From NCBI GenBank assembly GCA_002179805.1, contig NAVB01000443.1, positions 1 through 64,000 of the forward strand: a stretch of 64,000 nucleotides of DNA. Reading direction: 5' to 3'. Origin of the DNA: Acanthamoeba lenticulata. Its lineage: Eukaryota > Discosea > Longamoebia > Acanthamoebidae. Below the pieces are notes generated by a model. The model was not told where the DNA came from. It ran no database searches and saw only the letters and a program-made list of their open reading frames with translations. This document shows, piece by piece, positions 1 through 9,454 of this stretch. Each line of letters begins with the position of its first letter. The first letter of the stretch is position 1. The position numbers and the translations under genes were made by a program.

Positions 1-44
1 AAACAAACAAACAAACAAACAAACAAACAAACAAACAAACAAAT
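1..44. repeat. (AAAC)n microsatellite
   Basis: About eleven uninterrupted AAAC units open the window and pass into an AAATAAA-rich stretch up to about 75. The run lies just downstream, on the minus strand, of a coding segment that stops matching at about position 75, so it most likely sits in an intron of the ankyrin/kelch/SPRY gene. Confidence 0.9.
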
Positions 45-3034
45 AAAAATTATTTCAAATAAATAAATAAAAATGGTACCGGTGTCGAGGACGTAAACGT
101 CGTCAAAGAACTGGATCGGGTTGTAGCCGCCAAAAAGGAGCAGCTTGTTGGGCCCAAAGGGCAGGAGGTGCGACGCTGACCGGCCCTTGGGCACCTGGCC
201 CTTGGGGCGAAGCACCTTCCACTCGACGATCTCGGCCTCAAAGTTGAACTTGAAGGGCTTCTTGCCAAAGTTGAAGACCACCTTCTCGTTCTGGCTGTGG
301 AGGCCCACCGACGGGAAGTGCTCCTTGCCCTGCGCGTCGCTGTAACCCACGCCCAAGAACTTCCCGTTCTTGGTGAAGAACACCTGCGCATGGGCATCAC
401 CGGCGTCACCAACGATGAGCAGGGCTGTCGTGGCCAGAAGGAGAGTGTGAGGGAGCAGCCGAAATACCTCGCCAGTCTCGTAGATGAGGCCGCAGCCAAT
501 GGTGTCGCCCGTGCCGAACCGCGGGCCGAACGGAATCCCTGCTCCCATGTGGGTACCGTGTGAGCCAACCGGCCATACGCAAGGGACGACGGGGACGGCG
601 CGCACCAGAGCCCTGGTTATGGTAGGCCATGCCGTCGTCGCCGTGGTAGCCGTACGAGTGCTTCACCCAGCCCTGTGTCGTTGGTGGGTCACGGAGGAGG
701 AGAGGTTTAGCGTGCGAAGAGCCGGAAGGGAATGGAAGGTAAAGAAGAAGAAGCGCGCACGGGCTGCTTGTTGAGTGGGTAGTTGCCGTCGGTGAGGCCC
801 ACCGCAATGTACCTGTGGAAACAAATGTGAGACATGGCGATCGAGCGCAGCCTCAGCAGGTACGCCTACAACGACGAAATCAATAAATAAATTGCTTCAG
901 CGGCAGCTCGACGGACCCCTTGAGGCCTTGATCCAGGACGGTGACCTCAAAGTAGAAGAGGGTCTCCTCGCCAATGCGCTGGACGGGAGTTGAGGTCTTG
1001 ACCACGGCCGGCTTTGAGGGCGATAGCGCTGACTCTTGCACCACGTATTCGACCGTGAGGCCGTCCTCTGCCACCACCAGATTGGCGCCTGTGATTGCCA
1101 CAACCACAATAACAATTAGATATTAACAAAAATTAAACAGATGATTAAAATAAAATAGAGCCAAGACGCACCAATTCGTTGCAAGTCAAGGGCGTAGGAG
1201 TGGTCACGTCGGTCCTCAGCTGTAGCAATGGTGCCCATTGACTGCAGTTCGCCCTCTGCTCGAGTTTATATTTAGTTTGTTTTGTTTTGAAAAATAAATA
1301 AATAAATAATGAGTTGATTATCAAAAATCAACTGAAAAAAGAAGGGAAAGCATACCGGCTTTAAGGACGTACAAATCGCCCATGTGGAAGGCGGGCGGGT
1401 CCTCGCCCTCGCGCTGGATCACCTCGTAGCCCTCGAGCCGCAGCTGTGGATACAGGTGCTTTGGCGCGATGCCGTACCTGACGACAGTGTCCGCTGCAGG
1501 TCAGCCGCCCATGTACGTGCTTCAAATTCCCATGTTAATCGCCCTCCATACCCGCCAAAGAGATAGATGGAGGAGCCGAGCGCGGTCATGGCGTGGTCGT
1601 ATCGCATGGTCGGCCGGTCGCGTCCGCCCCACGGTCGCCGCCATTGCATGGTCTCTGATGATGTTGAATACATTCTCTTTTCAGTCCACCTGCGCGAGCG
1701 CTTCCACAATGCGGCGGGAAGGGTGCTTGCGTACGCTTGCCCGTCTGTGTCTTGATCTGCGCGCCGTGGCGCCACAGCAGCACCGCGCACTCGCCGTGGC
1801 CGTAGTCGTCGGCCCAGTCGAAGGGAGTGTTGCCCTCCATGTCCTGCGCGTTGACCTCGGCTCCGTCCTGTTGTGCGTCCAGACCAGGAGGAAATGGAAA
1901 TGAAATAGGAATGGAAATGCTTTGAGATCAACTGCATGTTGGTAAACTGGCTTCTGGAAACGCACCTCGAGCATGACCTGCAGACAGTCATAGTGGCCCG
2001 TGCGAGCTGCCAGGTGCAGTGGGATCTGGCTGAAGGGGTCGACGCTATTGACGTCAGCTCCAGCCTTGAGCAAGATCTGTGCAGGTCATGACGATGTTGA
2101 ATTAACGATGATCACACGACCCTGATCATAAGTTTCAATAATACCTTGCAGCACTCAACGTAGCCGTTGCGGGCAGCTAGATGCAGAGGCGTTGTCGTGT
2201 TCTTGTTCTTGGCATTGACATCCGCCCCTGCCTGAAGCAGGACCTGGCATGCGCCGTGGTGGCCACACATCTGAACCACACCAGCACAACGAACGCGTCG
2301 GGTGAACAACAACTGCGGTCTGGCCCAGCCATCGAGAGCGCAGCGTACCGCGGCAAAGTGGAGTGGCGTTGATTCGATCTCGTTAACTGCGTTGGCCTGG
2401 GCGCCATGCTTCAACAGCAGGTCGACGGTGGCTGTGCGGCCGTGATAGGCCGCCTGGTGTATGGGCCTACGCATGTGCATTGGTGAGAAATAAAAAGCAG
2501 TGCAACTGGTTGTTGGGTGACGCACATGTTGCCGTTCTCGTCGCGGGAGTTGAGGTTGGCCCCACGCGCCAGGAGCAGCTCGATGACTTTGTTGAACCCA
2601 CGCTGGAAAAAGAAGACGTTAGCCGTCGTCGGCAATTGGCAGAAGGTGCAGGAAGTAGGCCTTCTACCTTGGAGGCGAGAGCCAGCGGGGTCTTCCGTTT
2701 GGCATCTTCAACGTCCACCTTTGAAAGCGGATGAGTATGAAAAAAAAGGAAGAAAAGAACGATTTTTGTGCATCGTCCTGTATCCAAAGCATTTAAAGCA
2801 GATGGAGCGTACGATCTGAACCACAGTGAGGAGTAAAGTGGCACAAGCAGCATTGCCGTTAAGGCACACATAATGCAGTGGTGTGCGACCTTTGTCACCA
2901 CGGATGGAGGATGCATCTCGCCGAAAGTTGCTCAGCAATAACGAAAGCTCTTGTACATCGCCCTGAGCTGCCACCTTCAGGATGTGCTGATCCACCGAAT
3001 CGCTCGCGGCACCAGACTCTTCGGCCGTTGCCAT
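1..3034 (-). CDS. ankyrin-kelch-SPRY multidomain protein, 3' end cut by window edge
   Basis: Proposed ATG at 3034 (begins MATAEESGAASD). The first exons (about 3034 to 1590) give at least six ankyrin repeats with the usual signatures, e.g. GRTPLHYVCLNGN, NTTTPLHLAARNGYVECC, SQIPLHLAARTGHYDC and a final NTPFDWADDYGHGE. A kelch strand follows at about 1540-1610 (RYDHAMTALGSSIYLFGGYGG). From about 1260 to 200 comes a RanBP9-type SPRY domain (HSYALDLQRIG, ETLFYFEVTVLDQG, GDTIGCGLIYETG, VFFTKNGKFLGVGY, FPSVGLHSQNEKVVFNFG). A second kelch strand at about 75-160 (NKLLLFGGYNPIQFFDDVYVLD) then leads to the window edge. At least eight short introns interrupt it. Both repeat classes bind proteins, so a scaffold or ubiquitin-ligase-adaptor role is plausible but is inference. 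The C-terminus is missing. Domain calls are firm; exon joins are not. Confidence 0.82.
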
Positions 3035-3680
3035 TCTGATGAACCCTTTTTTTTTCTATTATTTATTGTTGCGCCGATGTTTTTGCCTGGTTCGAGTCCA
3101 GGTATGGCCACTTGGAGAAGACAGGTTCGGCGTTTGGCTGATCGACAATTTCATCCCAAACTTCTCTGCAAACTGATAGACAGCATTTCCTCATTGGACA
3201 TTCATTGGTACACGGGCAAGCAAAAAGGAAATGGAAGGTTTGGAATTGCCATGCGACACACGTGCCGTTGTGCACATCAGGAAAAAACTCGGCAGCGCTT
3301 GCAGCTTGGGAAGCAAGGCTGAAAGCGGGAGGAATTTGGGTGAAATAGACCATTGTTCACGGCAGGCCAACAACCCGGCTGGAGAAGAGGAGAAGAGGAG
3401 GGAGTTTGAGGACGGCCCAGTCGAGGTACTGTGGCTTATTCTGGGCATCGAGTAATTGCCGCTGGAGTGTGAAGTGAAGACTACCTCTAGAGTTTGAGTT
3501 AGAGACCGCCGTTTGGCGTTTTTGAAGGCTTCTTACCAGCAACCCTTCTCTGCACGTGTCCAACCAACGTTTTGAATCTTCAGCCTGGTGAAGAGGAGCA
3601 AAGGACGAGAAAGAAGGAGCGGACTCACTCGCAAGCGAAGTGATCCTCTTCTCGGAGCGACGTAGGGCGGAAAACCGGAC
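3035..3680. other. divergent intergenic region, no supported gene
   Basis: This 646-bp spacer separates two divergent genes. It contains open minus-strand stretches at 3063-3353 and 3357-3563, the latter with a protein-like segment FTLQRQLLDAQNKPQYLDWA. I recognise no family, and I could not join the two into one model with convincing splice sites. It probably holds promoters and 5' leaders; a small minus-strand gene cannot be excluded. Confidence 0.4.
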
Positions 3681-6600
3681 ATGGAAGGTGGTTATGCATC
3701 GTCACTTGTCGTCTCGCCGACGAAGCGAGAGCTGAGCGAGAAGGAACTCGAAGCTGAATCGGCTCTGCTCATGCTCCTGTCTCGAAGCGACGCTCCTACT
3801 GTCCCACGGGCCGTGGAAAATGGGCTCCACGAAATTCTCAATCACCACGAGCGATTTCCCGACACACCTCCAGACGCAACCGCGAGCTCCTCCTCAACCT
3901 CACCTTCGCTACTCACCAACGGACGCCGTACATCAGCTCGCCTCGCGAACCGAGCTCTCGAAAGCGCATCAATCACTGCCGCATCTTCTTCTTCATCATC
4001 TGCCGAACTTCAACATCAACACCGTAATCACCCAACCACGTCGGATACTCGCGTGTCCATCAAGAGCCTCCTGAACGATGTCGAAGATGACGCGGTTGAC
4101 AAGGCTGCAGCGGCCATCACTCAAGGCTCGTCAGGTCGCGGTTTGCCTCCCTTTCCCGCGGTCTTTGGGGCGGCGGGACCACTCTTGTCGACGTCCAGGT
4201 CCACGCCGACCTCTCCCGTGTTCTCGTCGGCCTCACCGCTGCCGCCCTTAGAGTCGCTGCTCTCGGTCGGGGGCAGCTACGAGGCCGGTAGGTCGCTGAC
4301 CCGCACCTCATCGTCCATCGATCTCCGCGCTGCCGACCTCGACTCCTCCTCGAGCACGACCACGACAACGTCCACGACCGCCACCGGGCGGAGTCGAGGC
4401 GCCAAGACGCGCAAGCTGCTCAGCTCGTCGTCGCCCGTCTTGGCCCAGAAGCCCGCCGGGAGCAGGAAGCGCAAGGCGGCCGCGGTCAAGTCCGCCGGCG
4501 CCGCCATCGGCTCATCGGCAACGGCAGCGGCTCCAGCTGCTGCTCCCGCCGCCAACAAACACGACCGCCGCACCAAGAAACAGCGACAGCTTGAGCTGCT
4601 CCAGTCGGTCAACAACGCCGGCCGGCTTGGCGGCGGCGTTGGCGGCAGCGGCGACCTGGCTGTCGAAGACATTGCCGCGGCGCTGGCCTCCTCGCCGCTG
4701 GCCTTTTCGTCACCCTTTCTACCTTCTGTGCTCGCCGCGTCCCGTCGGGAGCGCGCCGCGACGGCCGAGACCTCGGCGAGCAGCGCCAGCGACGAGCGGC
4801 CGTCGAGCGCCGAGGCAGACACGCCCGAAGGGCCGGCACGCTCCGCCACGGCCATGGCGAATGTGGCCTCTGGCGTGATGCTGCCGCCGGCGGCTCCGCA
4901 CTTGGTATCGTCGGCCCACCAGCAGGCCAACACGAACAGTCCACTGCCGTCGTCCGCCGCGTCTTCGCCGCTGCCGCCCTCGCTCGCGCAGCTGCAGCAG
5001 TTCCTTCCGTCGGCCCTCCCGGCTAACGTTGACCAGCAGCGCATCCTCCAGCTCAAGTCCCAGCTACTCGCCCAGCAACAGCAATCGCCAGACCTTGCGG
5101 GTAGCACAACCACCACCATGCCGACGACGACAGCCGCCGCGGCCGCCGCCGGCAACGTGCAGTCGATGGTCAACAAGCTCAGCCTCAACCTCAACATCAG
5201 CCCGCACCAGGCGAGCCGCTTCGGCGACAAGAAGCGCGAGCGGCGGGACTCGTTCTCGTTCACGTACCCCAGCCGAGGGGCCAGCGCCGAGCAGGGCCAC
5301 CAGCCCAGTGGAGGCGGCGGCGGTGGCAGCGGTTCTGGCGGCGGGTCGACGCCACTGCCGCAGCACCAGCAGGAGTTCCTGCAGCAGCTGCTCCAGCAGA
5401 TTCACAAGAAACAGACCGTCGTTCCCGCCGGCAGCGCCACGCCGACCATGGCCGAGGAGGCCACCGACGCCGGCGACGCTGGCGAGGCCACGCCCACGCT
5501 GGCGGCGGCCCCGACGTCGCCCAGTCTGTTCCGGTTTTACCAGCGGCCGTACAAGGTGTTGCCCACTGTTGCGTCGGCAGTGGCGACGCCCATGTCGTGG
5601 GTCCCGCCTGGCCTCAACGGCGAGCCTCACGTCGTGGGCGCAGTCGTCGACGTGCCGACCGAGGTCGTGCGGAGCGAGGCCCACCACAGCCCGATGATGG
5701 CTCATGCCTCTGTCCAGGAGCCAGAGGCTCACCATCAGCTACTGGAGCAGCAACAGCCTTTGGAGCCCATCAGCGAGCATGTCGAGCTCCAGCAGCCCAC
5801 CGAAATGGAAGTGCAGCAGCCCGACGAGCGGCCCGAAGCGGCCGAGCATGACGCTGCCAGTGAGCTTAGTGGCGGCGGCGGTGATCCACAGCTTGGCCAG
5901 GGCATGGCCGAGAATGGTGGCGATCACGCAAACGGCGACGGGCTCAGCAACAGCAACCAGGAGGAGAGCGTGGGCGGGACCGACAGCAATTACGACGGGA
6001 TGCAGGTGGACGATGTCGACGGTGCGCACCGAGCCGAGCTCCCTCCTGCCGGCAGTCCGCCAGAGGTGGGACCCAATGAGACCGTTGTCGCGTTGCCAGA
6101 CGAGGGACGCGCCAACGGCCCTGCAGTCAACAACGACGACCACGACCACCCGGCTGCTGCCGAGTTGGATCATCACCACCAGGAGACACCGAGCCAGCAA
6201 CAGCAGATGCAGGAGGAGCCGGAGCAGCGACCGCCGGGCGGGTTGAACGGCGCGAACAGCAGCATCGCCGATAGCCTCCGCGCGGCCTACATGGCTGCTG
6301 CTGCCGCCGGTACTGTGGCTGATGACGTCTTTGCCGCCCGCCGGCGCAAGGCCTCGCCGCAGCAGATGGCCATCCTCGAGCAGATCTGGTCGACGACGGG
6401 CTTTGGCGGGGCGCTTCGGGCGAGCACCAGCCTCGACTTCACATCGTCCTTCCCGCAGTCGCTGAGCTCGGCGGTTTCGGCGGCGTCCTCGGCGTCGCCC
6501 TCTTCGTTGTTGTCAGGGTCGTCACTGCCGCTGGCGGGTCACGTCTCGCCTCCAGTGTCCAAGCGACGGTCGTCGCCGCTGCTCTCCTACTCGCCCACAT

Positions 6601-7268
6601 TGGCGCCAGCGGGACAGAGCATGTCGGCCTCGCCGGTCCTGTCGTTCACCATCTCGTCGCCCAACCTGCCCTCGTTCCTGGCCTCGACAGCCGCACAGCT
6701 CAAGAACCAGGGCGGGACCGAGCCGGGGCTGCGGCGCATCATCCCCACATCTGCCGTGCACGTGCGGACCGACGCCGAGGACGAGGAAGACTCGGGCCTC
6801 AGGATCGTGGCCGACGACGATATTGACGACGAAGGCGACGACGTGGGCATGGACAGCCACAGACAGCAGCAGCAGCAACAAAAACATCAGCAGTCATCAG
6901 AGCGCGAGGTCGAAGTCGAGGTCTTGTCCTCGACGCCCACCACAGGCGTGCTCCCCTACGAGCGGGCGACCATTGTCTTCCCGACGATGGCGACAACGGC
7001 GGCAGCCTCCCACGACCGGGCAACCAGGGAACGGTCAGCCGTGCTGCCGCTGCAGCTGCCGAGCGGAGCGCCGGCCTCGAACTCAACGTCAGCGCTGCCC
7101 AGCGTGGCGCGCTCGACCAGCTCGTTGGCGGCCACCGAGGCCGCCACTGCCTCCGCCACGACCGAGCGACCACCAGCAGCGGCACAGGGCGCAGGGCGCG
7201 GTGAGTCGCAGGGCAACGACGCTGGCCGATACAATGTGGCCGCTGGCGTGGGTAGCGTGGGCGCGTAA
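3681..7268 (+). CDS. low-complexity nuclear-type protein with a partial homeodomain
   Basis: Single-exon 1195-residue protein starting at the ATG at 3681. It is dominated by Ser/Ala/Pro/Gln-rich tracts, with basic patches (RTKKQRQLELLQ at about residue 300) and an acidic stretch (about residues 1035-1060). Around residues 886-905, RRRKASPQQMAILEQIW matches the N-terminal arm and first helix of a homeodomain and closely resembles RRQASPKQVVLLEQVF in the intact homeodomain protein at 26208-27896. No second or third helix (no WFxN) follows in any frame I checked. The composition suggests a transcription-related regulator, which is inference. DEK lies 257 bp downstream on the same strand. The reading frame is certain; the function is not known. 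Confidence 0.75.
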   Translation: MEGGYASSLVVSPTKRELSEKELEAESALLMLLSRSDAPTVPRAVENGLHEILNHHERFPDTPPDATASSSSTSPSLLTNGRRTSARLANRALESASITAASSSSSSAELQHQHRNHPTTSDTRVSIKSLLNDVEDDAVDKAAAAITQGSSGRGLPPFPAVFGAAGPLLSTSRSTPTSPVFSSASPLPPLESLLSVGGSYEAGRSLTRTSSSIDLRAADLDSSSSTTTTTSTTATGRSRGAKTRKLLSSSSPVLAQKPAGSRKRKAAAVKSAGAAIGSSATAAAPAAAPAANKHDRRTKKQRQLELLQSVNNAGRLGGGVGGSGDLAVEDIAAALASSPLAFSSPFLPSVLAASRRERAATAETSASSASDERPSSAEADTPEGPARSATAMANVASGVMLPPAAPHLVSSAHQQANTNSPLPSSAASSPLPPSLAQLQQFLPSALPANVDQQRILQLKSQLLAQQQQSPDLAGSTTTTMPTTTAAAAAAGNVQSMVNKLSLNLNISPHQASRFGDKKRERRDSFSFTYPSRGASAEQGHQPSGGGGGGSGSGGGSTPLPQHQQEFLQQLLQQIHKKQTVVPAGSATPTMAEEATDAGDAGEATPTLAAAPTSPSLFRFYQRPYKVLPTVASAVATPMSWVPPGLNGEPHVVGAVVDVPTEVVRSEAHHSPMMAHASVQEPEAHHQLLEQQQPLEPISEHVELQQPTEMEVQQPDERPEAAEHDAASELSGGGGDPQLGQGMAENGGDHANGDGLSNSNQEESVGGTDSNYDGMQVDDVDGAHRAELPPAGSPPEVGPNETVVALPDEGRANGPAVNNDDHDHPAAAELDHHHQETPSQQQQMQEEPEQRPPGGLNGANSSIADSLRAAYMAAAAAGTVADDVFAARRRKASPQQMAILEQIWSTTGFGGALRASTSLDFTSSFPQSLSSAVSAASSASPSSLLSGSSLPLAGHVSPPVSKRRSSPLLSYSPTLAPAGQSMSASPVLSFTISSPNLPSFLASTAAQLKNQGGTEPGLRRIIPTSAVHVRTDAEDEEDSGLRIVADDDIDDEGDDVGMDSHRQQQQQQKHQQSSEREVEVEVLSSTPTTGVLPYERATIVFPTMATTAAASHDRATRERSAVLPLQLPSGAPASNSTSALPSVARSTSSLAATEAATASATTERPPAAAQGAGRGESQGNDAGRYNVAAGVGSVGA

Positions 7269-7433
7269 ACTGAGAAATATTGTACACTCTTGGGCAAGTA
7301 GAAGAAGGATTGGGGATTGCACACACATACAAATACACACAGCCAATCTACTTTACGAGCCAGAGCAAGGGTCTTGGCGCAACGGCCGTTGGCCTCCTTC
7401 ACTGCACAACAGAGCCGTTGTGGCCGTTGGGCT

Positions 7434-7451
7434 CGTTTTGGCGCCAAAACG
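7434..7451. promoter_or_regulatory. perfect palindromic E2F/DP-type site upstream of DEK
   Basis: CGTTTTGGCGCCAAAACG is an 18-bp perfect inverted repeat containing the classic E2F half-site TTTSGCGC on both strands. It lies about 75 bp before the DEK start codon. The same TTTTGGCGCCAAAA core occurs upstream of the Polo-like kinase gene at 41596. The sequence is seen directly; E2F binding is inferred from the known consensus. Confidence 0.6.
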
Positions 7452-7525
7452 AAAGGCACCAAGAAACGCGCAAGTCCAAACCGAACAGCTCAACATCAAC
7501 ACAGAAGGAGATCGTGAAAGGCAAA

Positions 7526-9351
7526 ATGAGCGACGACGTACTTGCGGCCACCAAACCCACAACAACAGAGCCCATCGATGAGATGGAGGAGTCAAAGGAG
7601 AATATGGCTCCCATTTCGTCGAATGTGGAGCCGATTCAGCCTGCCACACCTAAGAAGAAGGTCAAGTCGGGTCGAATCAGCAAGCGCGAGATGAAGCAGG
7701 TGGCCTCACCCAAGGCACGTTGGCTGCCTCGAACTCAGGACAAGCGTCGTCACACCATCAACCGCTTTGAGTTCAAGGAGAAGGAGGCGCAGCCCCTTTG
7801 GGAGGTACGCTGTCAGTACTGTGCTGATCGTCGTGGAACAAGCCTTACAATTGTTATTTACAGGGCGAGGGACGTAAGCTGGAGGACAGTGAGCTGATCG
7901 TGGAGAACATCAAGTTTTTCTCCCGCAACAGCTCCTTCTTGAGGCAGATTCATCACATCTTGTACAACCGCGCCTGCAAGGTACCTTCAGTTCCCTTTGC
8001 CTCCTTTGTGGCAACTTCGACAGCTCACAATACGTCTTGCTCAGGCCACCGAGGTCAAAGCCAACCTCATCGCCTTCTCTGGCTTTCCCAGCTACTACGA
8101 GGTAAGTGTCGCCCCTATGTTGGCCTGGTCCAGCACCTTCGTGTCTCATCTTGCCTCCTTTACGTCATGCTGGTTCAGGACAAGGCTCAGGAGAAGCTGG
8201 AGGCCAAGAGCCTTTCGTTCTTGAAGCTGCTGGCCGACGTGCTGGGGCAGCCCCACGGGAGCGAGTCCAAGAAGGAGCTCGTGGCCGACCTCGTGACCTT
8301 CCTGACCCGGCCCAAAAAGGTGAAGAGCGGCACCAATCTGGCCGAGAAGGCCGAGAAGGTAAAGGAACAGCGCCGTACCAGGAAGGACAAGAAGAGCGGG
8401 GACGACAAGAAGAAGAGCAAGACCAACAAGAAAAAGAACAAGACCAACAAGAAGAGCTCCGCCAAGGCCAGCGCTCGTGACTTCTACTCGGACATTGAGA
8501 GCGATGACGACGATGAGCTCCTGGAGGAGCTCTACCAGTGGGACGAGCAGACCAAGGCCAAGGGCGAGGAGGAGGCAAAGGAGCTCGAGAAGCGCATCGC
8601 CGAGCGCAAGGCCGCCAAGAAGCAACGGAAGGCCGAGAAGGAGGAGAGCCGCAAGCGTAAGGCGAGCCGCGACGCTGATGAAGAGGATGATGAGGAGGTC
8701 GAGGATGAGGAGGGCGAGTCAGACGAAAGCGACAGCGAGGAGGAGAGGAAGAAGGCGGCCGAGAAGAGGAAGATTGTGAAGGCCAAGAGAAAGAGTGACG
8801 ACCAGCGCAAGGCGGCGGCCAAGAAGGCCAAGAAAGCCGAGGACGAAGAGGAGGAGGAGGCGGATGAGGAGGCCGATGAGGAAGAGGAACGTGTGGACAA
8901 GAGAAGGACGGTAAAGCGAAGGCGCGAGGAGACAAAGAGCGAAGACAGCGACGATGAAGAGGGTGACGGCAAGAACGAGAAGCAGGAAGAGGCGGAGGAA
9001 AAGGCCACCGAGTCGAGCCGTAAGAGGCGCAAGATCGTGGTCGAGGACGAGGATGAAGAAGACGATGACGACGAGGCCAAGGGCGATAAAATGGAGCAAG
9101 TCGAAACGAAGCAGGAACAGCCCCGGCCAGTCGAGGCCCGCGACGAGGAGGTGGTGGAGGACAAGGCCAAGCTGGAGGAGGCCATCCGCGAGACGCTGAG
9201 GAAGTATCTCAAGGAGGAGCTCACCATCGAGGAGGCCCGAAAGCAGACGCCCAAGCTGCTGCGGCTGCACGTCGAGGCCGCGCTGGGCCGCAGCGTGGAG
9301 GCCTACGGCCCCTTCATCCTCGCCACTGTGCGCGCGCTCTTTGCCGCTTGA
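7526..9351 (+). CDS. DEK: DEK chromatin protein
   Basis: Four exons: 7526-7804, 7864-7980, 8045-8101 and 8179-9351, all with GT-AG introns of 59-77 nt that keep the frame. After a basic N-terminus, the conserved DEK core runs from GEGRKLEDSELIVENIKF through LRQIHHILYNRACKATEVK and LIAFSGF to the SAP-like helix pair SLSFLKLLADVLGQ / SKKELVADLVTFLTRPKK. A long charged linker with alternating Lys/Arg and Glu/Asp blocks follows, as in animal and plant DEK. The last ~60 residues form a DEK_C domain (EEAIRETLRKYLKEELTIEEARK ... VRALFA). DEK proteins bind cruciform and supercoiled DNA and histones in the nucleus. A palindromic E2F-type site precedes it, suggesting cell-cycle-linked transcription. 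Confidence 0.93.
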
Positions 9352-9454
9352 GCCCCCAAAAGGCTGGTGTGGACCAACAAACAAAACAGTTTACAACAAA
9401 CTCGAAAGTGCAACGTGTTGGTCCACAAACAACCTCCCCAACAAGATCAACCTC

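Noticed and set aside
3086..3109. T-arm-like hairpin CCTGG-TTCGAGT-CCAGG followed by TATGGCC, resembling the 3' end of a tRNA
   Set aside because: No D arm or anticodon arm upstream at normal distance. A GGCC at 3023 could pair but is 87 nt from the end of the acceptor partner and lies in the coding start of the ankyrin gene.
4277..5263. 328-codon minus-strand frame inside the homeodomain-like gene
   Set aside because: It results from GC-rich codon bias opposite the 1195-residue plus-strand frame and shows no domain.
8146..9384. Leu/Ser-rich minus-strand frames that look like membrane proteins
   Set aside because: They are antisense to the Lys/Glu-rich linker of DEK; AAG/GAG runs read as CTT/CTC in reverse.
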